From: Malassezia japonica
Lineage: Eukaryota > Basidiomycota > Malasseziomycetes > Malasseziales > Malasseziaceae
Direction: 5' to 3'
DNA length: 64,000 nucleotides
Assembly (NCBI RefSeq): GCF_029542785.1
Contig: NC_083376.1
Coordinates: 124,001 to 188,000 of the forward strand
The notes under the pieces are model-generated. The model was not told the DNA's origin and did no database searches. It saw only the letters and a program-made list of their open reading frames with translations. Below, one piece after another: positions 9,611 through 20,776 of the stretch; the first letter of the stretch is position 1; the number at the start of each line of letters is the position of its first letter. A program made the translations under genes and the position numbers.

Positions 9611-10985
9611 AGAAGCGTATTGCGGAACCAGCGCGTGCCGTGCGTCCCGCACTCGTCGCGCACCAGGTATGTACAGCGCTGCTCCATGCCTTCGAGCAGC
9701 TCATGTAGAAGAGGATACGGCAGGCCTTCGTGCGCCGCCAGCTCGAGTGTCGTGCAGCTCGACGCGTCGAGATACGCAAGGATCCGTGCGTCGAACACGG
9801 CGTCGTCGTAGTGGGGGGTATGCAGGACCGACAGGCCCGACGACAGCACGCGGAGCGCGATCGGGGGCTCGGCGACGTCTGGAAGGTGTGCAATCGCGGC
9901 GCGCATCACTTTCGGCGAGACGAGCGCTGGGTCAGAATGGAAACGTACCGGTGCCCCGTGCGCGGTTCCAAAAGCCCCACACCTCGTCGAGGGCGAGCAG
10001 CTTGCGCTTGGCCAAGAGACCATCGCGGGTTGCGTCTCCAAGCAGCAGGTGCGAGAGCTCGCGCGCGAGCTCGCGGTGGTACTCTGCCTCGCTCTGCACC
10101 ATATCCTGCGTCACGGCCGGCGCCGCGAGGCCGAGCTGTACGAGCGCCGAGTGGATCATGGAGTCGGCGCCGTCGTGCGACGTGCGTCCGTCCTGTGCGA
10201 GGAGGCGCTCGCGCCGCTCGAGCTGCGTGCGCAGCGAGGATGCGAGGTCGACCTGGGTAAGCGAGGCAACGTACCATGCTCCGGGCCTGGTGCATCAGCG
10301 CCTCGAGGTCCTGGAATGCGTCTGGCGCCGGCGCCGCGGCGTGAGTATCCTTGCTAATGACGCCGTCGATGCCTGCAGCCACGCGCGCCGCCTCCGTCTT
10401 CCACGCCTTGGCGAGGAGCGTCGCGCGCAGGTGTGCGTAGAACGGCTTGTCGCCGCCTTGGCGGAAGCTCAGCTTGACGGCCAGCGGCCCCGTCCGTGCT
10501 TTCGGGAGCGGCGTCTCGCACAGCTCGCAGCGCGGCAGCGTGGGGTGGTTGAGAAACGTGCAAGCCGCACACGCGACGCTCTCCTGCACGTCTTCACTCG
10601 CCCGCACGACGCCGCACAGCGCACAGCGCCCGTCGAGCGATGTGGTATTCTCAAACGCACACACGCGGCACGTCCACGCCCCCCCCTCTCGCCCGTCGCG
10701 CAAGAGCAGCGTGATCTTGGGGCTGCTCTTGAGAAAGCCCGCATAGTGCTCAGTCTGCTGCACGAGCGCCAGGCGCACGTATCTCGACTGGTCGAGCGGC
10801 CGTGCGTCGTCAACGTACGCGAGGCGGTGCGTCGTGAGCACGAGCGTGCCGCACGACATATCCGGCACCTTTTCGCTACCATCGTACATGCCGACGCCTC
10901 CCTGCCGCGCGACCAGCGCCTCGGTCGGCGCGAGGTGCGCCGCGACCTCGGCGCTCCCCACGCCCCAGCGCTCCCAGCGCTCCAT
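9589..10985 (-). CDS. VPS36: ESCRT-II subunit VPS36
   Basis: Endosomal sorting subunit that binds ubiquitin and phosphoinositides through its GLUE domain. Exons are 10985-10275, 10252-9949 and 9926-9589, separated by two 22-base introns (branches GCTTAC and TCTGAC); 450 residues result. The N-terminal GLUE domain (TLVLTTHRLAYVDD, YVRLALVQQTEHYAGFLKSS) contains two NZF zinc fingers, CRVCAFENTTSLDGRCALCG (about 102-122) and CAACTFLNHPTLPRCELC (about 136-154), as in budding yeast. The C-terminal winged-helix part includes LLLGDATRDGLLAKRKLL and ELAAHEGLPYPLLHELL. The final exon overlaps the COQ3 end. Confidence 0.93.
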
Positions 10986-10988
10986 GGT

Positions 10989-10997
10989 TGTGGAGGT
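10989..10997 (+). promoter_or_regulatory. TGTGGAGGT element between VPS36 and CLU1
   Basis: It lies in the 47-base gap between divergent start codons, 35 bases before the CLU1 ATG. The same core occurs in other short divergent promoters of this window. Confidence 0.35.
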
Positions 10998-11032
10998 TTT
11001 GTCAGCAACGGCCGAACGCAGGAAGATCCGCC

Positions 11033-14000
11033 ATGTCCGGCGAGAAGATGGAGGACGCGGTGCCTGAAGACGCACAAACGTTTGAGCTGCAGCTCATACT
11101 GCCCTCTCGCCCGCTGCTGCCGAAGCGTGTGGCGCAGCTCGGTCTGCCTGAGACGCCGTCGCCGCTCAAGGTCGCCGTCACGCCGACCGAGACGCTGAAC
11201 GATTTGCGTGCGACGATCAATGACTCGCCCGAGGGCTACTGGCTCGGCGCGTTTGCGTTCACGCGCCCCAAGTCCAGCGAGCGCGTGAAGGAGTGGGTGC
11301 CGCTGCAGGAGGTGTTTGAGGGCGTGCCGGTCGACCGCCGCGTGCTCAACGTGACGCATGTGCCGTACACCGAGACGGAGGTGCGTATGCACCTGCAGCG
11401 CCTGCGCGACCTGCTCACCGGCGGCCAGGCGGACCCGTCGGCGCTGAGCATCGACGCGGCGGCGAGCGTGCACGACGCGGTGGTCGCGCCGCAGGAGTGG
11501 ACCGATGCCCCGGTGCCGCCCGCCGACCAGTGGAACGGCTGGCCGGCTGCGACGACCGACGCGCTGTACCCCGACGTGTGCCGCACGCCGCGCCCGCTGC
11601 CCAAGTGCGTGCGCGCAATGGCGCTCAGCGCGTGGAACCCCCCGCCGCAGCCGATGGCGCTCCAAGGCCACCTGCTCTACCTCGTCGTCGAGACGCTCGA
11701 GGGCGAGGCGCTGCACCTCACCGCGAGCACGTACGGTTTCTTTGTGAACAAGAGCACGTCGAACCGCTTCGACCCCCAGCCGAACGAGGACAAGGCGTCG
11801 CTGCACTCGGCGTCGCTCTTTGACGTCCTGTGCGCCGCGTCGCCGCTGTTCCTGCGCAACTTTGCCAAGCTCTTTAACGACCCGGTGTCGACGCGCGACT
11901 ACTTCTCGGCGCTGCCGGTGATGAACACGATGCCTGCGACGCCGTGGCTCGCGCGTGAGGCGCGCCACGACGCGGACCTCTTGCGCTCGCAGACGGCCTA
12001 CCTGCTCACCGGCGCCACGTCGTCGGACACGCTCGACGCGTCGCGCGACTGGAACGAGGAGCTGCAGTCCTCGTATGAGCTGCCGCGCGCAACGCTTGCC
12101 GAGCGCCTCATGCGCGACCGCGTGCTCAACCGCCTCTATGCCGAGCTGAGCGTCGCGGCGGCGCGGGCCGTGCCGCGTGTCGCGGCCGGCGAAGTCGTGC
12201 CGATGAACCCTGCGGACGCGCCAGAGGCGCACATGTTCCTCTTCAACAACCTCTTTGTGTCGAAAGGAGTGGATGGCGTCAACATCTACCCGTATCTCGG
12301 CGGCGACGAGGCGGCGCACGTCGCGGTGAGCAAGGACGTGCAAGGCGTGCGCCTCTTTGCGACGCTCGACGTCGAGGGCTTGCACCTCCTGGGCACGGTC
12401 GTGGTTGACTGGCTCGGCGAGCGCTGGGTCGTCCAGACGGTCGTCCCCGGCCTCTTTAAGAGCAACGACGCCGTGGCGAACGACGCTGAGGACGCCGAGG
12501 CCAAGGACGGCGCCGCGGCGCCTGCGTCCGTCGTCTACGGCGGCGCCGAAGGGCCCGAGACGATCCAGACGGACGCCGAGTTTGACGCGCTCCTCCGCCC
12601 GGCGGCCCGCCGTCTGCACCTCGCCGAGCACAAAGTGCCTGACGCGAGCGGTGCCGAACACGATCTCGCAGTGAGCGTCGACTGCAAGGGCCTGCGTGGC
12701 GCCGACGGCCGCAAGTACCTGCTCGACGTCTCGCGGACGTGCCCGGTGGATGTGGCGTTCCTCGAGAATGACGCCTCGGCCGCGGTGCTCGAAGGCAGCA
12801 GCAAGCCGGCGTATCCCCACCGCATGGCGCTGCTGCGCCCCGAGCTGCTCGAGCTCTATTACGACCACGCACTCCGCGAGTACGCGCGCGAGAAGCTCGC
12901 GCAGCAGCCCGCGGACCAAGAGTCGCCCGCGCGCATCGACGTCGCCGACTTTGCGCTCGCATTCAACCCCGACGCATTTGTCGAGTACAGCGTGCAAGGC
13001 GAGGTGCGTGTCCCGTGCAAGGACCCGTCCGAGCCCGGTGTCAAGGCCGTGCGCGATGCCGGCGTCTACCTGCGCGACTCGGCGATCCCCCGCTTTGTGA
13101 GCGACGCTGCGGCCGGCCTCGTGTCGTGCGCCGACGGCCTCGCGCTTACGCAGCAGCTGCACGCGCGTGGCATCAATATGCGCTACCTCGGCCTCGTCGC
13201 GCACCTGTGCCAAGGCTCGCAGCGCGAGCGTCTCGACGAGGCGATCGTTGCCAAGCTCGGCCCCGGCTTCGAGACGCTCCTTGCATCTGTGCGCCGCGTC
13301 GCGATGCAGGAGATGGTCGTGCGTGCGGCGAAGCATGTCTTGCGCTCGTACCTGCGCGGCACGCCGGCGACGTCGGTCGCCGCGTGCATCGCGCACTTTG
13401 GCAACTGCTTCCTCGGCACGGGTCTCGACGCAAACCCCGCCGCGGTGGTGCCCCCTGCGCCGTTCGGCGACGCGGGCACGTCGCAGTGGGCGTCGCTTAC
13501 GCCGCAGAAGCTGCACGACGCCCTGCGCGAGTCGGTGCGTGTGCGCTTCCGCTTCGAGCTGCCGGCGAGCTTCTTTGACGAGATGCACAAGCCGCAGATC
13601 CTCCGTGCGCTGTGCCTGCGCATGGGCATCCAGCTGCGTCTGCAGGACTATGTCTTTACCGAGCGCCCGGCCGCGCCGGCGCCTGCGCAGCCCAAGAAGC
13701 TCAGCGCGAAGGAGAAAAAGGCACTCGCCAACACGCCGCCGCCGCGCACCAAGACCTTCCTCCCGTCGGACGTGCTGAACATTGTGCCGGTCGTGAAGAA
13801 CTCGACGCCAAAGAGCGCGCTTGTCGAGGAGGCGTTCGAGGCGGGGCGCCTGTCGTTTGCGCGCGGCGACCGCGAGCTCGGTGCGGAGCTGCTGCTGGAA
13901 GGCATCGGCTTCCACGAGCAGGTCTATGGCCTGGTGCACCCCGAGACGGCGCGGTGCTACTCGCTCTTTGCGTCGCTGGCGCACCACTTTACCGCCGAGC

Positions 14001-14800
14001 GGGCGCGTGAGCTGGCCAAGAAAGAGCAGGAGAAGGCGGCGAAAGAGAAGGAGAAGGAAGAGAGTGAGAAGGAGGGCGAGGAGGCCAAGGAGGCCAAGGA
14101 GGCCAAGGAGGCGAACGGCGAGACGAACGGCGAGGCAAACGGCACCGACGCCGCCGACGCCGCCGACGACCTCCCTCCGATCGTCGCCGAGACCGTGACA
14201 CTGGACAATGCGCTGCGTTTCCAGCGCCAGGCCGTCACCATCTCGGAGCGTACGCTGGGCCTCGACCACCCCGACACGATGATGCAGTACATGAACCTTG
14301 CCGTGATTGAGCGCTCGTCCGGCAACTTTGACCATGCACTGCGCTACCAGCACCGCATCCTCACGCTCTGGCAGCTCCTCTACGGCGACGACCACCCCGA
14401 CGCGGTGCACACGCTCTCGTCGATTGCGCTGCTGCTGCAAGCGAAGCGCGACTTTGCGACGTCGCTCAAGGTGTACCAAGTCGCCTATGATCTTGCGCTG
14501 CGCCTCTTTGGGCCCGACTCGATCTACACCGGCAACATGGCGCACGAGCTGAGCCAGGCACACACGCTCAGCGGCGACCTCAAAAACGCGATCCAGGTCG
14601 AAAAAGAGGCCTGGCGCGTCTTCCACGAGCGCCTCGGCGACGAGGACGCGCTCACAAAAGAAAGCCAGGCATTCCTCTCGAGCCTCGCGACGAGCGCCGT
14701 GCGCGTCGCCAAGTTTGAGCAGGCGGCGACCAACGCACCCCGCCGCGGCGCGCCCCGAGGCCGCGGCCGCGCACCAAAGGGCCGCGTCCCTCGTACGTAG
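11033..14800 (+). CDS. CLU1: Clustered mitochondria protein CLU1/TIF31
   Basis: Cytosolic RNA-associated protein needed for normal mitochondrial distribution; in yeast it also co-purifies with eIF3. The intronless gene encodes 1255 residues, the usual family size. An N-terminal ubiquitin-like CLU-N region (LKVAVTPTETLNDLRATIND) is followed by the central CLU domain (from about residue 335, RDWNEELQSSYELPRAT). A low-complexity lysine/alanine/glutamate stretch at about 1005-1040 (EAKEAKEAKEANGE) precedes C-terminal tetratricopeptide repeats (RFQRQAVTISERTLGLDHPD, RYQHRILTLWQLLYGDDHPD). HMG-CoA reductase follows on the same strand 36 bases after the stop. Confidence 0.94.
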   Translation: MSGEKMEDAVPEDAQTFELQLILPSRPLLPKRVAQLGLPETPSPLKVAVTPTETLNDLRATINDSPEGYWLGAFAFTRPKSSERVKEWVPLQEVFEGVPVDRRVLNVTHVPYTETEVRMHLQRLRDLLTGGQADPSALSIDAAASVHDAVVAPQEWTDAPVPPADQWNGWPAATTDALYPDVCRTPRPLPKCVRAMALSAWNPPPQPMALQGHLLYLVVETLEGEALHLTASTYGFFVNKSTSNRFDPQPNEDKASLHSASLFDVLCAASPLFLRNFAKLFNDPVSTRDYFSALPVMNTMPATPWLAREARHDADLLRSQTAYLLTGATSSDTLDASRDWNEELQSSYELPRATLAERLMRDRVLNRLYAELSVAAARAVPRVAAGEVVPMNPADAPEAHMFLFNNLFVSKGVDGVNIYPYLGGDEAAHVAVSKDVQGVRLFATLDVEGLHLLGTVVVDWLGERWVVQTVVPGLFKSNDAVANDAEDAEAKDGAAAPASVVYGGAEGPETIQTDAEFDALLRPAARRLHLAEHKVPDASGAEHDLAVSVDCKGLRGADGRKYLLDVSRTCPVDVAFLENDASAAVLEGSSKPAYPHRMALLRPELLELYYDHALREYAREKLAQQPADQESPARIDVADFALAFNPDAFVEYSVQGEVRVPCKDPSEPGVKAVRDAGVYLRDSAIPRFVSDAAAGLVSCADGLALTQQLHARGINMRYLGLVAHLCQGSQRERLDEAIVAKLGPGFETLLASVRRVAMQEMVVRAAKHVLRSYLRGTPATSVAACIAHFGNCFLGTGLDANPAAVVPPAPFGDAGTSQWASLTPQKLHDALRESVRVRFRFELPASFFDEMHKPQILRALCLRMGIQLRLQDYVFTERPAAPAPAQPKKLSAKEKKALANTPPPRTKTFLPSDVLNIVPVVKNSTPKSALVEEAFEAGRLSFARGDRELGAELLLEGIGFHEQVYGLVHPETARCYSLFASLAHHFTAERARELAKKEQEKAAKEKEKEESEKEGEEAKEAKEAKEANGETNGEANGTDAADAADDLPPIVAETVTLDNALRFQRQAVTISERTLGLDHPDTMMQYMNLAVIERSSGNFDHALRYQHRILTLWQLLYGDDHPDAVHTLSSIALLLQAKRDFATSLKVYQVAYDLALRLFGPDSIYTGNMAHELSQAHTLSGDLKNAIQVEKEAWRVFHERLGDEDALTKESQAFLSSLATSAVRVAKFEQAATNAPRRGAPRGRGRAPKGRVPRT

Positions 14801-14810
14801 ATCACGTGAC
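14801..14810. promoter_or_regulatory. ATCACGTGAC E-box upstream of HMG-CoA reductase
   Basis: It begins at the first base after the CLU1 stop and lies 26 bases before the HMG-CoA reductase ATG, inside a 36-base gap. ATCACGTGAY is a known binding sequence for SREBP-family bHLH factors, which control sterol genes; Cbf1-type factors bind nearly the same sequence. Confidence 0.5.
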
Positions 14811-14836
14811 CCATAGCGAAGTCTGCGCTGACCAGC

Positions 14837-17800
14837 ATGGGAGAAGCGCAGGGACGGAGCGCGCTGAGCCGCCCCGCGGCGGCGGTGGCTGCCGCGGCGA
14901 CGCGTGCGGCGCGGCACCCGATCGAGGTGATCGTGACGGTGTTTGTACTGGCGACGCTCGCCTACTTTTACATCGTGCACGCGATTACGCACTCGCTTCT
15001 TTTTTCGAGCCTCTCGGACGTGGCCTCGCTCTCGCTCTCGTCGCGCCGCGCATCGGGCGGCACTTCGGCTGGCACGGTGCTGGCTGCGGCGGGACTGCCG
15101 GTGTTTGCGCGCCCGGCCGGCGCGTCGTGGCGCCCGCTGCAGGAGCTCGAAGGAGACGCTGCGGCGACCGACGCCTTTCTTGGCCACGCGCGGTACCTCG
15201 AGTGGGTCGTCGTGTCCGACGGCCCGATGGGCTCAGAGGACGCACGCGAGCTGCGCCGCGAGGCGATCCTGCCGGCACTCGCGCACCACCTCCAAAACGC
15301 AAGCCACGGACGCTGCGGGTCGTCTATCGTGCACATGCACGACTTTACCAACGACACCGACGCGGAGGCGTTTGGGTGCCTGTCGCAGGACCTTGACTCG
15401 TACGACGGCGCGACTGTGCAGCGCTTTGTGCAGCGCGCGCAGCTCGACCACGCCTTGCAAAAGACGCTCGAAGCGGCCACCGAGGCGCACCACAGCGACT
15501 CGGCGCGCGTCGCCGCGGAGCTTGCGCGCTGGCGCGACGGCGCACTGTGGGTGCAGCCGCTCACGCCGGCGACGCGCCGCGCGCAGGATGCCCAGCTCTC
15601 GCTGCGCTGGGCCGTCTCGTTTCTGCGCCGCGTCGTGCACCGCCTCTGGGTGTGCATCCAGGCGGCGGACTCGATCGACTTTACCGTGCTCCTCGGCGCA
15701 TACCTCTTGATGCACGGCTCGTTTGTGCACCTCTACGTCTCGATGCGCCGCTTTCCGTCGGGCTTTTGGCTCGGAACGTGCGTGTTGCTCTCGAGCACGT
15801 TTGCTTTCCTCTTTGCCCTGGTCACCGCCAATGTGCTGCGCGTGCCCGTCGACCCGATCCTCCTGACCGAGGCGCTGCCGTTCCTGGTTATCACGGTGGG
15901 CTTCGAGAAGCCGTTCCTGCTCACGCGCGCGTTCTTTGCGCGCGAGCAGCCGCACGAAGTCGTCGCCGACGCCCCGCAGGACGCCACGACACCCGAGCAG
16001 CGCTTTGTCCAGGCCCTGACGCAGCGCGTGCAGGAGGAGCAGACGCTCGGCCGCCTCGCGCCGCCCGCGCCGCCGGTGCGCGACGTGGCCGGCGCCGCGC
16101 TGCAGGCGACGTGCAGCGGCATTGTGCGTGGCTACGCGATCGAGATTAGCATCCTCGCCGCCGGCGCGCTGAGCGGCATCAGCGGCCTGCGCGAGTTCTG
16201 CCAGCTCGCGACGCTGATCCTCGTGTTTGACGCGGCGCTGCTCTTTTCCTTCTTTCTTGCCGTGCTGTGCATTGCGGCCGAAGTGTCGCGCCTGCGTCCC
16301 CGTGCTGCGGACGACGTGCAGGTGGACGAGGCGCCGGAGGAGGCGCCTGCCGAGCCCAAGCACATCCGGAGCCAGCCGTGGTACCGCCGCGTGATGGGCC
16401 CGATCGAGCACCCGCTGGCGCGCCTCAAGCTGCTGCTGCTGCTCACGATCGTTTCGCTGCACGCCGCCAACCTCTTGTCGACGCTGACGCTGCACACGAC
16501 GCTGGTGCGCCACCACACGTCGCGCGCACCAACGCTGTACGACCAGGCGCTCGCCTCGTCGTCGGTGTACGATGTGAGCCTGTCGAATGCTGCGCTGGTG
16601 CAGTTCCTCGAGGCGTACGCGGCGACGCAGCCGGCCGACGCGGACCTGAGCGTAGTCGTGACCTTCCCCACGGTGCTTGTGCTGGTCGACGGCACGGCGC
16701 ACGCGGAGCGCGGCTCGCTCATCGAGGCGGCGGTCAACGCGAGCGGCGCGCGCGGCCGCCCGGCACAGGCGGGCGACTTTATGGCGCGTCTCGGTCTGCC
16801 GCTGCGTCCGCGCACCGTCTCTGCCCTCGAGTCGTTCATGCAGGCATGGAGTGCGGTGGCGAGCGACCCGGTGATTGGCAAGTGGCTCTCGGTGGCGCTC
16901 GTCATTTCGCTCTTTCTCAACACCTTTCTGCTCAAAGGCATCGCCACGCGCAATCCCGCGGTGATTGAAGGGAACGCGGTGCGTGTTACAGCCCAGGCCG
17001 CCGCGCGGCTCATGGGCGCGCACATTGTCGACTGGCAAAAGAAGCCTGCCGAGACCCCGAAAGCGCCGGCGGTGCGTGTCGCGCCGCCCGCGCCGGCCGT
17101 GCCGCCGCCCGCACCGTCGGAGCCGCCGCGTGCGTACGACGAGGTGATGCGCATCTATGGCGACGGCGAAGGCGTCCTCTCGCTGAACGACGAGGAGGTG
17201 ATCCTCCTTGCACAAAAAGGCGTCATTGCGCCCTACGCCCTCGAAAAGAAGCTGCAGGACTATGAGCGTGCGGTGTTTGTGCGCCGTGCGCTCTTGTCGC
17301 GTGCGTCGACGACCAAGACACTCGAGACGAGTCTCTTGCCGTACAAGTCGTACCAGTACGAAGCGGTGTTTGGCGCGTGCTGCGAGAACGTCGTGGGCTA
17401 CATGCCGATTCCCGTCGGCATCGCGGGCCCGCTCAGGGTCGACGGCCAGATGATGCCGCTGCCGATGGCCACGACCGAAGGCACGCTCGTCGCGTCCACG
17501 TCGCGTGGATGCAAGGCGCTCAACAACGCCGGGGGCGTCACCACCGTCCTCACGCAGGACGCCATGACGCGCGGCCCGGTGATCGACTTCCCGTCGATCG
17601 TGAGTGCGGCCAAGGCGAAGCGCTGGCTGGACTCGAGCGCGGGTGCGCAGGAGATCAAGGCCGCGTTTGACTCGACGTCGCGGTTTGCGCGCCTCGCGTC
17701 GCTGCACTCGGTGCTCGCCGGGCGCACGCTGTACGTGCGCTTTGCGACGTCGACCGGCGACGCAATGGGCATGAACATGATCTCGAAAGGTGTCGAGGCC

Positions 17801-18544
17801 GCGCTGTCGATGATGCGCGAGAAGCACTTTCCCGACATGCAGCTTCTCTCGCTTTCCGGCAACTACTGCACGGACAAGAAGCCGGCTGCGATCAACTGGA
17901 TCGAGGGGCGCGGCAAGAGCGTCGTCGCCGAGGCGCTGATTCCCGGAGACGTCGTCCGCACGGTGCTCAAGTGCACCGTCGCAGACATGGTACGCCTCAA
18001 CACGAAAAAGAACCTCGTCGGGAGCGCCATGGCGGGCAGCGTCGGCGGCTTCAACGCGCACGCGTCCAATATACTCACGGCAATGTACCTCGCCACAGGA
18101 CAGGACCCCGCGCAAAACGTCGAGAGCAGCAACTGCATCACGCTCATGGAGGCGGTCAACGACGGTCGCGACCTGCTCGTCTCGGTGAGCATGCCTTCGA
18201 TCGAGGTCGGGACCGTGGGCGGCGGCACCGTCCTCCCGCCCCAGCGCGCGATGCTCGACGTGCTCGGCGTGCGGGGCGCAAACCAAGAGACCCCGGGCGC
18301 CAACGCACAGCGCCTCGCACGCATCATCGCCGCCGCGGTCATGGCCGGCGAACTAAGCCTCATGGGCGCGCTCGCTGCCGGGCACCTCATCCAGGCGCAC
18401 ATGAAACACAACCGCAGTGCGCCTGCCACGCCGGGCACCGCCACGCCGATCGCGGGCCAGGCGCCGCAGTTCCTTCCTTCCATGACGCCGCTCATCGCCA
18501 CGCCAGTCGGCCAGGCGGCCTCACCGGTAGACACCCCGAAATAG
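14837..18544 (+). CDS. HMG1: HMG-CoA reductase
   Basis: ER membrane enzyme making mevalonate, the committed step of sterol and isoprenoid synthesis. It has 1235 residues and no intron. A first membrane helix (about 33-55) is followed by a lumenal loop and a sterol-sensing-domain-like block of helices at about 280-480. The catalytic domain at about 815-1200 shows [13 protein letters not shown], the catalytic glutamate in [16 protein letters not shown], the lysine region [34 protein letters not shown] and the general-acid histidine in HMKHN. A proline-rich linker joins the two parts. An E-box in its tiny upstream gap fits sterol control (inference). Confidence 0.96.
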   Translation: MGEAQGRSALSRPAAAVAAAATRAARHPIEVIVTVFVLATLAYFYIVHAITHSLLFSSLSDVASLSLSSRRASGGTSAGTVLAAAGLPVFARPAGASWRPLQELEGDAAATDAFLGHARYLEWVVVSDGPMGSEDARELRREAILPALAHHLQNASHGRCGSSIVHMHDFTNDTDAEAFGCLSQDLDSYDGATVQRFVQRAQLDHALQKTLEAATEAHHSDSARVAAELARWRDGALWVQPLTPATRRAQDAQLSLRWAVSFLRRVVHRLWVCIQAADSIDFTVLLGAYLLMHGSFVHLYVSMRRFPSGFWLGTCVLLSSTFAFLFALVTANVLRVPVDPILLTEALPFLVITVGFEKPFLLTRAFFAREQPHEVVADAPQDATTPEQRFVQALTQRVQEEQTLGRLAPPAPPVRDVAGAALQATCSGIVRGYAIEISILAAGALSGISGLREFCQLATLILVFDAALLFSFFLAVLCIAAEVSRLRPRAADDVQVDEAPEEAPAEPKHIRSQPWYRRVMGPIEHPLARLKLLLLLTIVSLHAANLLSTLTLHTTLVRHHTSRAPTLYDQALASSSVYDVSLSNAALVQFLEAYAATQPADADLSVVVTFPTVLVLVDGTAHAERGSLIEAAVNASGARGRPAQAGDFMARLGLPLRPRTVSALESFMQAWSAVASDPVIGKWLSVALVISLFLNTFLLKGIATRNPAVIEGNAVRVTAQAAARLMGAHIVDWQKKPAETPKAPAVRVAPPAPAVPPPAPSEPPRAYDEVMRIYGDGEGVLSLNDEEVILLAQKGVIAPYALEKKLQDYERAVFVRRALLSRASTTKTLETSLLPYKSYQYEAVFGACCENVVGYMPIPVGIAGPLRVDGQMMPLPMATTEGTLVASTSRGCKALNNAGGVTTVLTQDAMTRGPVIDFPSIVSAAKAKRWLDSSAGAQEIKAAFDSTSRFARLASLHSVLAGRTLYVRFATSTGDAMGMNMISKGVEAALSMMREKHFPDMQLLSLSGNYCTDKKPAAINWIEGRGKSVVAEALIPGDVVRTVLKCTVADMVRLNTKKNLVGSAMAGSVGGFNAHASNILTAMYLATGQDPAQNVESSNCITLMEAVNDGRDLLVSVSMPSIEVGTVGGGTVLPPQRAMLDVLGVRGANQETPGANAQRLARIIAAAVMAGELSLMGALAAGHLIQAHMKHNRSAPATPGTATPIAGQAPQFLPSMTPLIATPVGQAASPVDTPK

Positions 18545-18576
18545 ACACCCCGATTTCATCCCGATCTCCATCCAGG

Positions 18577-20739
18577 ATGCAACAAGCGGCACCGCTCTCG
18601 CCAGAGGCGTACGCCGACGCGCTCCTGCAGAGCTATCTCTCGCCGGCGACAGACGACGCACCGGCGGTGTGGACGGCAAAGTACGCGGAAGAGGTCGCCA
18701 AGCGCCGGGAGAGCGCGCTTGAGAAGACGCTCTTGTACGACCGCCTCTTGGCCGAGGCCAACGTCGAGGGTACGTTGACGCATCTGACGCAGCCTCGCTC
18801 TTTCCCCCGTCTTCGCCGTCGGATACCTATGTGCTGCTTGTCGCGATTCTCACGGCCGCCGTGGCCGAGGACGAAAAGAGCGCGCTGCTCTACTACCTCT
18901 TTAAAGAGCACGCCGGCGAGGCCGACGGCGACGTCTTTGCCGAGCACGTCGCCCTCTCGCCGAGCAAGCGCGCAGAGATCGACGGGTACTGGGGCGTGGA
19001 CCACGCCTTGTTTGCGGTACGTCGTGTGGCTTACGCAGTCCGCTATCCCTTACTTGAAGGACGCACGCTTTCTGCCGATCGTCGCCGAGACACTCGGCGG
19101 CCAACACAAACACGCCGCGCTCCTCCTCGAGCTGTACGACGTGCAGGGATCGCTGCCTGCGACGTGCGGGACGCCGTCCGAGGCGACGCTGCACCAACTC
19201 GCCCTCCTCCTCGAGGCCCTGGCGCAGGTGCGCGGCCTCGGCACTGCATGGGTCGCCTGCCGCCAGTGGCTCGCCGCCCAGCCCAACGCACAGGCGCTGC
19301 ACAATGCCCTCTATGGCGTGCTGTTGCGCTACTGCTTTGCGCCGCCGCGGCCCGACGCGATTCGCGCGCTCCTCGCGCTGCCCCTCGATGCCGATGAGGA
19401 GGGCCGCGTGCAAAACTATGCTTTGACGCCGGGCAGCGCCGCGCCGAGCCACGCGGCAGTGGCCGTGGACACGCTCCTCCTCAAGCTCATCAACGAGGGT
19501 CGGTACGTCGACGCCATCCACCTCGACCGCCGCGCCGCACAGCTCGAACGCTCGCACGCATTCGGCAGCGACGGCAGCAGCCAGGCGGCGCGCCTGCGCC
19601 ACCGCCGCAAGGCGCTTGTCGACGGCGTCTGGTCGATCCTGCCGGCCGTGCAGCGCGACGCGCTTGTCGCGGATCTCGGGCCGGAGCCGATGGCGGAAGA
19701 GGCCCAGCCTGCTGCGCCCGAGCGGCCGCAGACGCCGCTGAGTGCGTCGCTGAGTGCGGCGCCGGCCAAGGCGTCGCCGGACGCGCGCCTCTTGTATACC
19801 GCCGTGCACCTTCCTTCGCTGGGCCAGAAGCGCGGCGCGACGCCGGCGCTGCGCGAGTCCGATGCGCCGCTGCGTAGCAGCAGTCCGTTTGCGGGCTGGA
19901 AGCGCGCCGCGCCGCGCGAGACGCAAAAGGAGGCGCCGCGCCCGCTCGAGCCGGGCTGGGGCGTGCCGATTCCTAAGATGGCGCAGGACGTGGCTATGGA
20001 CGAGGCGCGTGCCGTCGAAGAGGATATGGACGACGCACTTGACGAGGCCGAGGCGGTAAACGAGGACGAGCCGATGGCCGACGAGGCCGACGAGGCCGAC
20101 GAGGCCGATGCTGACGACGAGCCTGTGGACGACGAGCCTGTGGACGTCGATGAGCCTGCGGACGAGCCTGAGGACGAGCATGCGGACCCCTCGCCGTCGC
20201 CCGAAGTCCCGCGCCGCCGCCGTGGCTCACGCCGCGCGGCAAAGAAGGCAAACGAGGCGCTGCGCATGACGCTGCGCTCCGAGGACCCCCCCGTTCCCGG
20301 CGGCTTCCCGATGGAAGCGGCGCCGGCGCGGCGTACGCGGCGCACGTCGCGTGCGCCCGAAGAGGGTCTGACCGCATCTGCGTCCATGTACCCCACGGCC
20401 CAGTCGCCGGCCCCCCGCCTGCCACGCAGTGCGACGCAAGGCGACGTGGCGTACCCCCAAGCGTCGCTTGCGCGTCTCGAGGCGTTGCACGACCACCGCC
20501 CTATTGCGCGGCGCACGCGTGCGCAGACTGCCGAGCTCGAGTCGCACGGCTCGCAGGCGAGCGATGTGGGGGACCTGTCCGACTTTGCGCACGACGAGCC
20601 CGCGACGCCCTCGCGGCGGCGGCGGCGTGCGTCGCCCGTGGCAACCCCCCAGCGCGTCACGCGCTCGTCCCGCCGTTTGAAGGACGGCACGACGCCCGGC
20701 ACCCCCCGCTCGGTCCCCCGGCGGCGCGATGGAAAGTAG
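18577..20739 (+). CDS. ELYS-like domain protein, probable nuclear pore assembly factor
   Basis: Exons are 18577-18769, 18793-19016 and 19039-20739, with introns of 23 and 22 bases (branches TCTGAC and GCTTAC); 705 residues result. Residues about 20-330 are alpha-helical and resemble the ELYS domain of animal ELYS and small fungal pore proteins (LLVAILTAAVAEDEKSALLY, LLKLINEGRYVDAIHLDRR, VDGVWSILPAVQRDALVADL). The C-terminal half is disordered. It has an acidic repeat block near residues 485-550 (DEADEADEADADDEPVDDEP) followed by basic RRRRGSRR and R-T-R patches that could contact DNA or chromatin. A nuclear pore role is inferred from the domain. Confidence 0.6.
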   Translation: MQQAAPLSPEAYADALLQSYLSPATDDAPAVWTAKYAEEVAKRRESALEKTLLYDRLLAEANVEGTLTHLTQPRSFPRLRRRIPMCCLSRFSRPPWPRTKRARCSTTSLKSTPARPTATSLPSTSPSRRASAQRSTGTGAWTTPCLRYVVWLTQSAIPYLKDARFLPIVAETLGGQHKHAALLLELYDVQGSLPATCGTPSEATLHQLALLLEALAQVRGLGTAWVACRQWLAAQPNAQALHNALYGVLLRYCFAPPRPDAIRALLALPLDADEEGRVQNYALTPGSAAPSHAAVAVDTLLLKLINEGRYVDAIHLDRRAAQLERSHAFGSDGSSQAARLRHRRKALVDGVWSILPAVQRDALVADLGPEPMAEEAQPAAPERPQTPLSASLSAAPAKASPDARLLYTAVHLPSLGQKRGATPALRESDAPLRSSSPFAGWKRAAPRETQKEAPRPLEPGWGVPIPKMAQDVAMDEARAVEEDMDDALDEAEAVNEDEPMADEADEADEADADDEPVDDEPVDVDEPADEPEDEHADPSPSPEVPRRRRGSRRAAKKANEALRMTLRSEDPPVPGGFPMEAAPARRTRRTSRAPEEGLTASASMYPTAQSPAPRLPRSATQGDVAYPQASLARLEALHDHRPIARRTRAQTAELESHGSQASDVGDLSDFAHDEPATPSRRRRRASPVATPQRVTRSSRRLKDGTTPGTPRSVPRRRDGK

Positions 20740-20776
20740 CATAAATAGTGTCAAAACCTAATGGCACGGACTATGA

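Noticed and set aside
10469..15187. 1572-codon minus-strand open frame across CLU1
   Set aside because: Low-complexity R/A/L composition with no domain; CLU1 on the plus strand explains the sequence, and the real VPS36 uses only its own exons.
15233..18286. 1017-codon minus-strand open frame across HMG-CoA reductase
   Set aside because: Antisense shadow of a well-conserved gene.
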